NCBI RefSeq assembly: GCF_007655135.1
Contig: NC_045132.1
Coordinates: forward strand, 8,494,001 to 8,558,000
Length of the DNA: 64,000 nt
Reading direction: 5' to 3'
DNA from: Punica granatum
Taxonomy: Eukaryota; Streptophyta; Magnoliopsida; Myrtales; Lythraceae
Shown here: one piece after another, positions 23,101-34,700 of the stretch
How the letters are laid out: each line of letters opens with the position of its first letter
Position numbering within the stretch: the stretch's first letter is position 1
Made by a program: the position numbers and the translations under genes
The notes under the pieces: generated by a model
The model's database searches: none
What the model was told of the DNA's origin: nothing
What the model saw: the letters and a program-made list of their open reading frames with translations, nothing else

Positions 23101-25071
23101 CAATCGTGGCAAAAGGAGAGCTCATCCCCTATAGGCTGAGAAGTGTGGCCAAATCCCGAGGCAGACGACCGTAGCAAAAGGAGAGCAAAATGAGAGAGAA
23201 ATAAACTGAATTGTTGCCCTAAAGTCCTCGCACACCGCGTGGACTAGGGACCGCGTGGACTAGGGATCCCTACGGAAAGTGGCCAGGTTGTCTACTCCAA
23301 TACGATCCCCAATAAACTCTCTAACCCAACTCAATCGTCCAAGGCGAATTCTTCCTCAAGTATAGTGGGCAACCGGGCACGCCGTTTGAGTAGTTTGGCG
23401 CAGCCCGCATAACAGAAGGATGAAAAAGGGGGGTACATCTCACTGCGAGCGTGAACTCGTGTATCCTTTTAGCCTAGAGCAACGTGTTACCCATACTTTC
23501 CCTTTTCTCTAGGTCCATTCATAACTCTAAACGGGTCACAGTCACCATACAATCGGCTACCACAGAGTCAAAGTTCTAGACATTCATTTTCAGGGGTCTA
23601 GTCATAACACTCTGGAAAATGACTAGATCAAGATCTGACCAAATTTGCACAGAACTCCCTCATGCGGGTTACGAACGTAACCGCCTTATGGCACCTTAAC
23701 GAGAAGGGTCCCAAGCCGACGGGTTTGTCGAATAATCGATAGAGCCGTTGGGGTTTCATTGAGAACGTCTCGATATGCCCATGCATGGCCAACAGGAGTC
23801 CCGGAGGCCTCGTATCGAGGCCTTCAAAAAACGGGACCCCACTCGCATTGCCAAAACAAAAACACTTTACTGGTCGCTCAGACGACCCGAAACTCAAGAG
23901 CATGTGTCACTAAGATTTCCTTTTACTTGTGTTTACACATTGCTAGTGATCCCCATGACTTACTAATGGTGCCAGGATCACATGTTCAGCAAGCAGCAAG
24001 AACTACGGTGGACTCTGATTTCCTACCCCTCAGGATATGTATGCACTACACTCCAGAGCTCAAGTCCCCCATTGCAAGACCGGGGCATCCCCAATGATCA
24101 AGCAACCGCCCCAGCGGCGAGACTGGTCTCCAACAAATCAAAGCCTTCAGGGATGCATACAGCGCAATCATCCAACATGCGCCCAGTCATGCGACAAACT
24201 GCAAGCCACGGCTACCGCTGCACCATCCCAGCAAAGCCCCGATCCAATGCCAAGCGCCCCTTTTCAGCGCCCTGCGCTGTTCCCTAGCACTGATATTTGC
24301 TTCTGTATTTCCTGCACTTTCTTATCAACTCGCGTTTACTACTTTGGGTTTGGACACGCACATTTATTACTTTGGGTTTGGATACCCACATTTTGCTGTT
24401 TCGGGTTTGGACACCCACCATTTACTGCTTCGGGTTTGGACACCCATCTTTTACTGCTTCGGGTTTGGACACCCACCATTTACTGCTTTGGGTTTGGACA
24501 CCCACATTTACTGCTTTCCGGACTTCGCATCTCCATCTACTGCTTTTTGGACTTCGTGTCCACATTTACCACTTTCTGGACTTCGCGTCCACATTTACTG
24601 CATTCCGGATTTCGCGTCCACATTTACTGCTTTTCGGAATTCACTTCCGCATCTACTGCTTTTCGGACTTCGCGTCCACATTTACTGTTTTTTGAACTTC
24701 GCGTCCATATATACCGCTTTCCGGAATTCGCGTCCATATTTACCGCTTTTCGGAATTCGCGTCCACATTTACTGCTTTTCGGACTTTGCGTCCACGTTTA
24801 CTGCCTTCCGAACCTGCGTTCACATTTTCCGCTTTATGGCTTTGGCCTCGCATTTACTGTTTTGAGTTACAAATTTATACTTCCTCGCTTCTTTACAATG
24901 ATTCCTTTGTCTTTTTCTTTCTCGTAGCAAGCCTGCATACTTGCGTAGTTTTCTCCTATACATCCAAAACAATGGAGCAATCGGCCATTGGGAGAATGTC
25001 CAAACAGTTGCAGGGACCAAATAGGGTGCTTCTCATAGTCTTTGGCTGCATCCTCTATCCGAGAACGCAAC
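20115..25071 (+). mobile_element. Non-coding interior of the LARD-like element
   Basis: About 5 kb between PBS and PPT with no recognisable gag, protease, RT, RNase H or integrase. The only protein-like trace is 20894-20996, which in one frame reads like an arginine- and glutamate-rich coiled coil (RELAQTRAKLQRCNQELA) interrupted by stops, compatible with a remnant of the extra or gag ORF of such elements. A 4-kb LTR with a non-coding interior of this length fits a LARD (large retrotransposon derivative), which would need proteins from an autonomous relative. Frames of 60-116 codons along it are scattered on both strands and lack family features. Confidence 0.6.
24330..24862 (+). repeat. 29-bp minisatellite, 18 units, each with a small hairpin
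   Basis: Unit starts, taken at the hairpin, are 24346, 24374, 24403, 24432, 24461, 24490, 24520, 24549, 24578, 24607, 24636, 24665, 24694, 24723, 24752, 24781, 24810 and 24838; nearly all steps are 29 bp. The first six units carry GGGTTTGGACACCC, the next eleven mostly GGACTTCGCGTCC. The linker is ACATTTACTGCTTT. The unit lacks stop codons in all three forward frames and 29 is not a multiple of 3, so overlapping open frames of 296, 173 and 132 codons appear here; they are artefacts. It lies about 210 bp before the PPT, in the 3' UTR position where Ogre-type elements are known to carry variable tandem repeats. Confidence 0.95.
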
Positions 25072-25085
25072 CAAAAGGGGCAAGC
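25072..25085 (+). promoter_or_regulatory. Polypurine tract of the LARD-like element
   Basis: ACCAAAAGGGGCAAGC directly before the 3' LTR start TGTCAGCATCCCATTTCGGT; this is the expected place and composition of a plus-strand primer. Confidence 0.75.
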
Positions 25086-26950
25086 TGTCAGCATCCCATT
25101 TCGGTCCACCGGCTCCAGAGGGGCAAAATCGTCATTTTTATCATCCATCGGAGGGAAATATATTTAGCTAATCGCTCAAACACACACGATTCCTAAAAAT
25201 GGGGAATTTTCATAATTTAATACCAATTTTATGATTTTTCAAGAAAATAATGCTATTTGGAACATCTTTACATTTCATGCACATCAGCGTCAATTTTCAT
25301 AATCCGAGAAGGCTAAAAAATATTTTATTGCATAACATTGATCCATAAATTGTTCTGAACACAATGCCGGTCCCGAATCATTTTTCGACATCCAATTGCA
25401 AAGACAAGAATTTTAGTCTCTACGCGCGTCAAATTTGAATTTTTAATCCAAAAAAAAGGACCAAGGGGTCAGAGTCGATCAGAGTCGGTCTGATCGACTG
25501 CTGCCCACATTTAAAAAAAAAGGCAACGATCAATTTTGACGGTTGCCCTTCCTCCTCCACCCATTTTTTTTTTCTTTTTCTCCCATTCTTTCTTCTCCTC
25601 TTCTTCTCTCTCCTTCTCCTTCTCCTCCTTTTTTTCTCCTTCTAGCAAAGAGACCAAAAGAAAAACCCTAGATGAGCCGGAAAAAAAAAACCCTAAGAAG
25701 AAAAACCCTAGCTCCCCTCTCTAACTCTCTCTCGGGGAACCGCCTCCTTGACGAAATTTTTTTCCCTCAGCTAACTTCTCCTTACAGCCCACAGCTCCCT
25801 CACGACCTCACACACCGCCGGCACCTCCCTCTCTCCCATTCCTCTCAGCTCACACTCGATCTTTCCCTCAACTGACACTCGAACACGACCCTCTCTTCAC
25901 CGCACCTCTCACGGCTCAATCTTCCCTCGACTCAACCTCACAGAACACGCCGACCCTCTCATTTGTTGCTGCTGCATTTGCTTCCCCGTTAGACCTTCCT
26001 CGGGCTGCTTCCACTGCTGCCTCGCCCTTCGCCAAGCTAAGTCGAACTCCTTATTCTTTTCCTTCTCTGTTCTCTTCCCATTTGTCCTTTTTTTGTTACA
26101 TTGCCGCCTTGTTCTTTCCTATTGCAGGGAGCTCCTTGAAAATCCATGCTACTCCTCGCATCCCGTCTCGACTTGTTGCGCGTGGCTTGCTGTGCTGCCC
26201 TTTGCCCATGTTCTTTTGTGTCGATTTTGTTGGCCTTTTCCCTCTTTTTTGCAGCTACTGTTGTTGCCATTGTTGCGGCCCCTTTTCTCGACCAGTTGGA
26301 GCTGCTAGAAGACTAACTGCAGCCCCATTGCCCTCTCCTTGCTGCTGTAGTATCCATGGGAAACCCGTAACCGGTTTGGTTCGAGGGATCTTCGACTCGA
26401 AATCCTCCTAACTCTAACTCGAGAGAGGTATAGTAAATCTCGATTTGGTATCATGCTAGGGGCCTCATTTCCGTATATTTATGGTTGTTTAGATGATGAT
26501 AATCTGAAATGAATGTTCGTGGATAGTGCGGATGAGCGGATTTGTCTTGAATTTGATTTATGAACTTTCCGATTCGTTTCATTTCAGTCATGGGGGCATT
26601 TTTCATTTCTTTTCAAATCAGTCCTAAACTTCCAAATTCGTTTTAAACAAGTCCCGGGCCATTTTAGTCTTTTCCGAGAAGTCCCTGAATTTTTTGGAAA
26701 TTTTCAATCATCCCAGGGAATTTTTTAAATTTATTTCAGTTTAGTCCCTGAAAAATTTTCCACCTTTCAGATCAGCCTCCAACTCCTAAATGGGTTTCAA
26801 ACAAGTCCTGGGCCACTTTCAGCATTTTTCGATCAGTCTCTGAATTTTCCAGAATTTTTAATCATTCCAGGGAAGTTTTTAATTTGTTTCAGTTCAGTCC
26901 CTGTGACATTTTCTATTTTTGAAGATCAGTCCCGAACTTCCAAATGCGTT
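25086..26950 (+). mobile_element. Truncated 3' LTR of the LARD-like element
   Basis: Collinear with 15775-17630 of the 5' LTR, including the CT-rich leader, the GAGAGAG|GTATAG donor-like site at 26428 and the beginning of the 154-bp array. Similarity stops at about 26950 (AACTTCCAAATGCG), where an unrelated AT-rich element arm begins, so about 2.4 kb of the LTR is missing. Confidence 0.8.
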
Positions 26951-27263
26951 ACAAACTTTTAAAAATAATTGTTTTAATTTTTTCTAAATTTTTGTATGTT
27001 TGTATTATTTTATGTATTTTTATTGGACTTTTTCAAATTTTATTTCCTCTTAAATGACGTGGCGCACTATGATTGGCTCCACGTAACAAAAGTGACACAT
27101 AGGACGTGTCACGTTAGCAAAATGTTAACGGCGTCAGGGACAATTGACATAATGTACTACATTGAAACGGTTTTGAAACTTTTTGTACTAACAAGTAACA
27201 AAAAAAATATTTTAGACCAACTTGAAACATTCATAAAACTTTTTGGATCACTGGTATAATTTA
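26951..27263. mobile_element. Right arm of a TIR-type DNA element, left arm missing
   Basis: AT-rich sequence with a GACGTGGCGCACTATGATTGG / GACGTGTCACGTTAGC core and an outer end GGATCACTGGTATAATTTACC. It is laid out like the right half of a Mutator-type MITE (compare 4330-4509), but no matching inverted left arm is present. Its junction cuts the 3' LTR at about 26950. Confidence 0.35.
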
Positions 27264-28796
27264 CCTTATAAATATAGATATAGACTAGTCTTTTATGCAC
27301 GGGATTTTTTCTAATTTATTTTTTTGGTATTATATTTCCCAACTCATTCAATCTTTTGCTCTTTTCTACCAATGCCGGTTTGTGGTCGCTTGCCTGCATT
27401 GCAATGCCCGTCCGGTGCCTCCTTTGGTAAGTGCCTTATTCCAACCGATTCAACGGACAAATAGTGGCACATTTCATCCCTCAGCACGAATAGTCGCTTT
27501 ACTTCCTTCCTGTGACTTTATTGACTCTACCGTGCAGAGGGGCCTTCTAGCATCGGGGCGAACGAACAACCGTTCCTGCTTTCAGAGTGGCTTTGCTGCT
27601 TTTATTGTATGGAGAGGGTCATCAAAAATTTTATTTAAAATGCAAATAATATTCTAATAAATTTGAAAGTGTTCAATATAATTTTATTTATAGATTTCAT
27701 TTTTCTATTATATGCGCTTCTTATATTAATGTATAAGATATTGCACTCAGATATATCTCATAATATCAAATTATAATTGTTTATAATTTATAAAATAGCA
27801 CCTATTTGTCTCTATCTATTTTATTGCATTAATTAAAATACATTTATTACTCCGCAAGTCAATTTTACTATGAGTTTTGTTGTTTCGTTCGCTTTGGCTG
27901 GGCCGAGTCAAAGCCATGTGGCATTTTGGTAATTACATTAAATATCTGGGACATTTATAATTAGTGAGACGGAGCCAGAGCAATTTGCTATAAAGTTACG
28001 AATAAAAAAAGCAATTTTCCTTTTACTTTATGCACCAAACACCGTAAACTTTAATCCAATATACTCTAAACTTTCGCCCCGTGAAATAAAATAACAGGAT
28101 AACCCCAACAAGAATTCTTCGACATATCGCAAAAATTGAAATCACACAACAACCCGGGATGCATTACAACCATGGCAATGAAGAAAAAGTCAAAAATAGA
28201 GTAGATTGAGCTCCAAACAAAATTTAATGAAACCAAACGCCTTAATGCAACGAAACAATTGAAGAAGAAAACTTCCGAAGAATGGCATGGAATTCAAAGT
28301 TAACAAAATTAAACAATGCCTCTAGTTCGCACATGATAAGATAGACTCTTTATCTATGATACATGTGATTGCATTTCTTCGTTAATGTGCCTTTCATGAA
28401 CACTCCATAGTCCATACACATTGACGAGGACACCAACAAGTCCATAAGATCTCAAATTCAAATATCATGGCAGTGGTTGCATTGCAGAAACCAATTATGA
28501 GCTAAATCATAATAAGGTCAATGTTAATTCTAAGAAATGAAGTTGGGGGCAATTATCTTGAACCTCGGAAAAGTTGAAGTGGCCTGAAGCCGCTCACTCG
28601 AAGTTAGGTGAAAAGAGCTGTGTGGATGTGAGGATAAAAGCATGCAAATTCAAGTTTAAAAGAACGAGAAGAACACCCAACAAAAGTGGATGAAGCAAAA
28701 GGAGACTTGAGCATAAGAGGAAGAAAAGTCCTAATACCTTCAATTGACGCGGGACTTAGCTTAGGGATAGAGCTTGACGTCAAGGTTGCCCTCGAT
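27264..28796. other. Probable host DNA without a recognised gene
   Basis: At 27284-27304 the minus strand reads TCCCGTGCATAAAAGACTAGT, a Helitron-end-like phrase. A 120-codon + frame (27295-27657) has no family resemblance. 27870-28796 is ordinary low-copy-looking DNA. On the minus strand, the part next to the Copia insertion can be read as an exon end, CAATTGAAG|GTATTAGG (see finding on the split host sequence), but no protein is recognised. Confidence 0.35.
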
Positions 28797-28801
28797 CTTC
28801 C

Positions 28802-29069
28802 TGTTGGAAATTATGGCTAATGGGTGAATGAGAAAATTGCTCACGAGCTAATGACTCTTGTTTTTCTTGGCGGTTACAAGAAATGAATGGATTGCATTCA
28901 TGAATAATCAAATACCATTAACATATATATTGAATATATGTGAGTTATTCCCCATAAAAGGAGAATAGGAAGAGTCATGGAAGTATGGATCCCATAGTCT
29001 ATAAAAGGGGCACACGGCAAAAAGGAAAGAGAACAAGAGAAAAAGCCTCCTGCCTTCCATTGTTTCCTG
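28802..29069 (+). mobile_element. 5' LTR stub of the deleted Copia element
   Basis: Matches 31109-31376 of the 3' LTR up to CCATTGTTTC(C/T)TG, then passes directly into pol coding sequence. Includes the U3 TATA box (TCTATAAAAGG near 29000), so the remaining RT could still be transcribed. Confidence 0.9.
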
Positions 29070-30595
29070 AATTCCTCTGAGGGACCTCTCTGGAAGGAGG
29101 CAATCAAAAGTGAAATTGATTCGATTCTGCGAAATCATACTTGGGAATTAGTAGATCTCCCCTCTAGTTGTAAACCCTTAGGATCCAAATGGATCTTTAA
29201 AAGGAAAATGAAAGCAGATGGATCCATTGATAAGTACAAGGCCAGGCTTGTAATTAAGGGATTCAAGCAAAAGGAAAGCTTAGACTATGTTGATACTTAT
29301 TCTCCTGTGACGAGAATAAATTCCATTAGGATGATACTTGCAATTGCGGCACTGCGTAATTTGGAAGTTCATCAAATGGATGTGAAAACAGCTTTCCTAA
29401 ATGGAGATTTAGATGAAGAAATATATATGGAACAACCCGAGGGGTTCGTGGCTCCAAGAAAAGAAAGGAAAGTCTGTAAATTGGTCAAATCATTGTATGG
29501 GTTGAAACAAGCGCCAAAACAGTGGCACGAAAAATTCGATAATGCAATGATTTCCAAAGGATTTAAGATCAATGAGTGTGATAAATGTGTATACATTAAG
29601 GAGACAGAAAATGGTTACATCATTTTATGTCTCTACGTGGATGACATACTCATTGTTGGTAGTGATGACAGAATGATCAAATCTACGAAGAATATGCTGA
29701 ATTCGAGATTTGACATGAAAGATATGGGACCCGCTGATATGATTTTAGGAATTAAAATCATGAGAACATCAGATGGACTAATTTTGAGTCAGTCACACTA
29801 CATAGATAAAATTATTGAAAAATTTACCAAAAATGATTCTGGAATTTCAAAGACTCCAATAGACAATAATCTTCATTTATCATAGAATAGAGGAGAGGGT
29901 ATTTCTCAGTTAGAATACTCGCGGGTCATTGGAAGTTTAATGTATCTGATGAGTTGTACTAGGCCAGATATTGCATACTCGGTTAGTAGACTCAGCAGAT
30001 ATACAAGTAATCCGAGTAGGGACCATTGGAAGGCAATTGTCAGGGTACTCAAATACCTTAGATACACTCGAGATTACGGGCTGCACTATACCGGATATCC
30101 AGCTGTCCTAGAAGGATACAGTGATGCAAACTGGATATCTGATATAATGGATTCGAAATCCACTAGTGGATATGTGTTCACACTAGCAGGTGCAGCAGTT
30201 TCATGGAAGTCCTCGAAACAAACTGTTATCGCTAGGTCCACAATGGAATCTGAGTTTATTGCTCTGGATAAATGTGGAGAAGAAGCTGAATGGCTACGCC
30301 ATTTTCTAGAGGACATTCCTCAATGGGAAAAACCTATGCCACCAATTTGTATCCACTGTGACAGTCAAACAGCAATTGGAAGGGCACAAAATAATATGTA
30401 TAATGGTAAGTCTAGACATATACGTCGTAGACACAACACCATTAGACAACTGATCTCAACTGGAATTATTCTATTGACTACGTGCGGTCAAAGGATAATA
30501 TAGCGAATCCACTAACCAAAGGGTTAAGTAAAGAGCAGTTTGAGAAGTTGTCAAAGGGAATGGGTCTAAAGTCCATTAGAGGAAAGGTTTTATAG
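29070..30595 (+). pseudogene. Copia reverse transcriptase and RNase H remnant
   Basis: An open frame enters from the LTR stub at about 29070 (SSEGPLWKEA) and covers most of the Ty1/copia RT: YKARLVIKGFKQKE, VHQMDVKTAFLNGDL, YMEQPEGF, KSLYGLKQAPKQWH and the catalytic LYVDDIL. RNase H follows with [22 protein letters not shown] and HCDSQTAI. Two lesions are seen: an in-frame TAG at 29883-29885 between RT and RNase H, and a +1 shift near 30465-30470 in the C-terminal RNase H, after which YVRSKDNIA and PLTKGLSK continue to a TAG ending at 30595. Gag, protease and integrase are absent. Not translatable as one protein. Confidence 0.9.
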
Positions 30596-31108
30596 CGGAC
30601 ACCCAACCTAGCTGACTGGAGATCCCAAGATCTAGGTTCAATGGGACAACCAAGTTATAGAACCGAATTAAATCACTGTGGGGGAGAAAATCCCTGGACC
30701 ATTCCTTGATGAAACAGTGATAAACGGATAAGGCTAGCAATCTAAATTGCTTTAATGATATGTGAAATCACCTATGTGAGAGAGAAGTGGGGCCGCTTTA
30801 GAGGAGAATTTTTATGGACTTAATTCTTCAGAAACTCTCGCAGAACCAGAACGGTGTTCCATGGCAAAAAATGGACACAACTATGAGAACCGAAGGAAGT
30901 CAGTTGACTCTTGTGTGAGGTGTGTGATATCTTTACACAAAACAACGGAACAATTCAAGGACTTTGTGTCTATTAGACTGCTAGTAAAGTACATGCATTT
31001 TCACAAGGGAAGGTTCAAGGGTGGTAACACCTACCTATCCTATACAGGTTCAACTGGTGAACACTATCTACGAGTCGAAACAAAACAATTTCCATTCATG
31101 TGGGGGAT
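30596..31108 (+). other. Copia 3' untranslated region and PPT
   Basis: About 510 bp without coding sequence between the pol stop and the 3' LTR; ends in the purine tract TGTGGGGGAT that primes plus-strand synthesis in Copia elements. The 88-codon frame at 30861-31127 runs into the LTR and is not a gene. Confidence 0.7.
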
Positions 31109-31736
31109 TGTTGGAAATTATGGCTAATGGGTGAATGAGGAAATTGCTCACGAGCTAATGACTCTTGATTTTCTTGGCGGTTACAAGAAATGAATGGATT
31201 GCATTCATGAATAATCAAATACCATTAACATATATATTGAATATATGTGAGTTATTCCCCATAAAAGGAGAATAGGAAGAGTCATGGAAGTATGGATCCC
31301 ATAGTCTATAAAAGAAGCACACGGCAAAAAGGAAAGAGAACAAGAGAAAAAACCTCCTGCCTTCCATTGTTTCTTGTAGCTGATTGAAAAATAGAAGAAA
31401 ATTCGACCTCAAAAGTGTTCACGCTTCTCTTCGAGTTCGCTGAAGCGTTGCTGTTTGTGCTGCTGCTTCGGTTGTTGCCGTTTTATCCTGGGAAACGATT
31501 GTCCACGTAACCTCAAGCACCCAGGAGGGGACAATTCTGTTTCAAGGGGTTTGTGTCTAACACAGGACTCGGCTCTCTCTCGTATCTTTCGGTTTCGCCT
31601 TTGTTTCGGTTTGAATTTCCAAGTTCTTACACTAATGAAATTCAGTTAATTTGATAGAATTCTATTTGTCCGAATAGCTATTTGAATTATCGTTCAATTT
31701 TGTGACTTATTACGGCTAATTAAGTTTTTGATTACA
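31109..31736 (+). mobile_element. 3' LTR of the deleted Copia element
   Basis: 628 bp, TGTTGGAAATTATGG...TTTTTGATTACA, followed by the CTTCC target duplication. U3 carries TATAAAAG at 31307-31314. Confidence 0.9.
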
Positions 31737-31788
31737 CTTCCTCACTCTCTCTCCTTAGAGCGGTGGCCCTGCAAAGACAACAATAATG

Positions 31789-34700
31789 GTGTGTGTCAGC
31801 ACCCCATTTTGGCCCACCGGCTTCCCATGCGAGGATCCCCAACCGAGGCTCGGGGCACTATTCATCACCCGGCAATTGGAAGCCAATGGGCAGGCACGAG
31901 GTCACGGACAGTAAGAGAAGAGCACAATCCACTGAGAGAGACGGAAGAGAGCAGTCAGAAGAACAGACGAACGAGGAATCCCGAAGACGGCGGAGCCGGC
32001 ACTGTGGCACTATTCATCACTGGGTCACCGAAGCACCGAAAGGTGCCCAATATGGGGCTCCAAAAATCCTCCTCAGTGCCAAAACGACCAATCACGCGTC
32101 CGGACGCATTTCCGGGACATCCTGCTTGAGCCGGGACACCCCGATCCCCCACGGATGCCTTTTCTGACATAGCTCCCGGGGTTCGCCCCACTGACTAGCA
32201 AGCGGCCCCTCAAAACGGGCCTACAGGCACCCGGGGACCACCAGGGCCGGGGAACAAGCTTCAGACAACCTTCCGGAGTCCGGCTCAGTCTCCCGAAATA
32301 CGTTTCAGTGGTCACGAACGCCTCCCAGCGAGCCTTCGGGTATTTCCACGGAAAGCAGAGACCACGAGGATCTCTGAGTACCTCACAATAATCTCCAAGC
32401 ACCTCAAGGCATTCAGGGCACGCCGAGAAAATCCCGGTCAAGGTCCCTAGGTCTCCCCGGGCCAACGGTCCCCGATCGAGGATGACGAGCCAACAATCCC
32501 TCACGGGGCAAAAGGATCGTCAAAATGAATGATAGGATGCACAAAGGTCAATCGGGGGTCGAGGGGCACTAAACTCCACTCCGAATGTCCAAACGAGGCA
32601 AAAACCGACTCTCGAGGCGTCGAGTCGCCCGAACGTTCGTCCACACGACGCATGGCGATATTAAGCTCATTCAAATCCTCGTCATTCAAGCATTCCAAAT
32701 CCATAAATTAATTGGACATCGGAGATCGGACGCGCGCTCAATTAAGTTTCAAGCATTTCCCGGCTTTTCTCTCAACCGAATGGGACCCACAGCCTAGCCA
32801 AGCCAAGCCATCAAGCCGCGGCTCAATCCCAAGCCACGGCTCAACCCTTGGCTCGAATGGACAGCCCCAAGCCGTCGGCTCCTCCCCTTCCACCGTCGGC
32901 TCCAAAGCCCCCCTCCACACAATTTGAATTTTGGCTCTTACACCCATCACTTCCTCTTACACACTCACATCCATCACCTCCCATCATCCATCCATCACAC
33001 CCATCACTCCTCTTGCTTCCCCTACACTCAACATGACATTTTCCCCTCATCAATGCCCCTCTAATTTCGGCAGCCCATGTTTAAGCCCTTTAACCACACT
33101 TAACTTCACTTAATCACACCGTTAGAGCTCCCTATAAGTTCCCTTTTATCATTAGACTTAATCACTTCTTCATTCTCCTTCTCTCTCAAGCCAATCTCCC
33201 TCTAAAATCCTCTCAAACTCCAGCCCCTCCCCTCACTTTCGTTCAGCCCGTGCCAAGGCCGAAACCGGCTAAAATCGCCGGAAAACCACCCGGTATTCCG
33301 GTAACCACCCGACCCGACTTAAGCCAAAAATCATCAAACTTCCTAGCCTACATATTTTCCACCCCCTAAGTCCATTTCCTGGCTTAGATTTTCGATTTGA
33401 AGCCTCCAACACCACGTTCCAGCCGCGAAGAGAGTCGGGTCCCGATAACGTCAATCGCGTGCAACCGAGCTCCTCGACGTGCCATTTCTTCCCACGACTT
33501 CGGAGAGTCGTGCCATCACGTTCAAAGGGTTCCTCACAACCCTCACCCTCCCCCGTGAAGAGGTGGTCACGGTCCGAGGGCCGATCAACCGTGCACAACC
33601 GCCATTCACCCGTTTCTCTCAAACCGGGTTTTCCTCATTTTTACTGAGTTTTCTCTCACATTTTCGGGTTTGTTCAGGCCTTGGCACGCTCAGGTCTGCC
33701 CGTGCTCGTGTAGATCCGCCTCTTAGGAGTCCAACGAACCCGACCTCGCATCTTGCCGTGACCGGAGCAAGCGTGCCGACTTGTTTTTCCCCGACTGGCT
33801 GCGGCTGTTTTCTACCCGGGTCACCCATCCGCGACTTCAAGCCGAGTCTTGCGACTCCCACGGCCACTTCTCCGACTCCTTCCTCGTGTTCCGAGGCTAG
33901 GTAAGACTCCTCTATGACTTAGAGAAGCTAGGTTCTTCGATATTTGTTTGATATGGGGTGTTAGGGGCTCATTTCGCATGATTTTCCTTAGATCCCGGGT
34001 TTGGCCCTTGAGCAACTTCGTGAACCATCCGACTTCGAAATGAGCTGAAATTTTTACCACAGACTCTCGATGTTATTTTAAGTCCCCACATAAAATTTCA
34101 GATTTTTCTGGGCGCTGGATCTCTGGATAAAAAATGTTTACCCGTTATTTCGGTATTCTCGGCCAGATTTCGATATGTCTCGTGAACCATCCGAGTTCTA
34201 AATGAGATGAAATTTTTATCACAGACACTTGATGTTATTTTTAGTCCCCATACAAAATTTCAGATTTTTCTGTGCACTGGATCTCCGGATAAAAAATGTT
34301 TACCCGTTATTTCGGTGTTTCCGGTCTGATTTTGATAGATCTCGCGAACCATCCGACTTCAAAATGAACTGAAATTTTTACCACACATTCCTGATGTTAT
34401 TTTAAGGTTCCACACAAAATTTCATATTTTTATGGGCGCTGAAACTCCAAATAAAAATTATTTACCGAACTTTTCGTATATTCGACAAATCAGATCACAC
34501 TGTTTTTTTTTTTGGTCTAATTTAGCCCTCTCCAAACTGAATCTAGATCCAAAATAGACCCCTTGATCCTGATCCAACTCTGTTTTCATGTTTATTACGT
34601 TTACGATTTACCTCGTTTTTCGTGCCGATGCCATTTTATTGATTCCATTATATATCATGTTTGTGTTTGTATTGCATGTTTATTTGTGATTCCAAGACCA

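Larger units (their letters stand above)
28797..31741 (+). mobile_element. Internally deleted Copia element (LTR stub, RT/RNase H, 3' LTR)
   Basis: Target duplication CTTCC at 28797-28801 and 31737-31741. The 5' LTR is a 268-bp stub (28802-29069); the pol remnant follows immediately; the 3' LTR is complete (31109-31736, 628 bp, TGTTGG...TTACA). The missing part comprises the rest of the 5' LTR, PBS, gag, protease, integrase and the start of RT. By eye the stub and the 3' LTR differ at only about six of 268 positions, so the insertion is fairly young. Confidence 0.9.

Noticed and set aside
24330..24862. CRISPR-like regular spacing
   Set aside because: The 29-bp units are directly adjacent and continuous, without unique spacers, in a plant retrotransposon 3' region.
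24037..24927. A 296-codon open frame, the longest in the window, with repeated aromatic and His-rich residues
   Set aside because: Produced by the 29-bp array, which has no stop codon in any forward frame; two other frames are open over the same bases. No start, signal or family supports translation.
24867..25148. 93-codon minus-strand frame crossing the PPT and LTR start
   Set aside because: It spans a well-defined non-coding boundary (PPT to LTR) and is therefore chance.
30861..31127. 88-codon frame after the Copia pol remnant
   Set aside because: Lies in the 3' UTR and runs into the LTR; no similarity to envelope-like or other extra ORFs.
33479..33904. 141-codon frame ending at a splice-like site
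   Set aside because: Lies within a solo LTR; composition follows GC-rich leader sequence and no homologous frame is conserved in the other LTRs.
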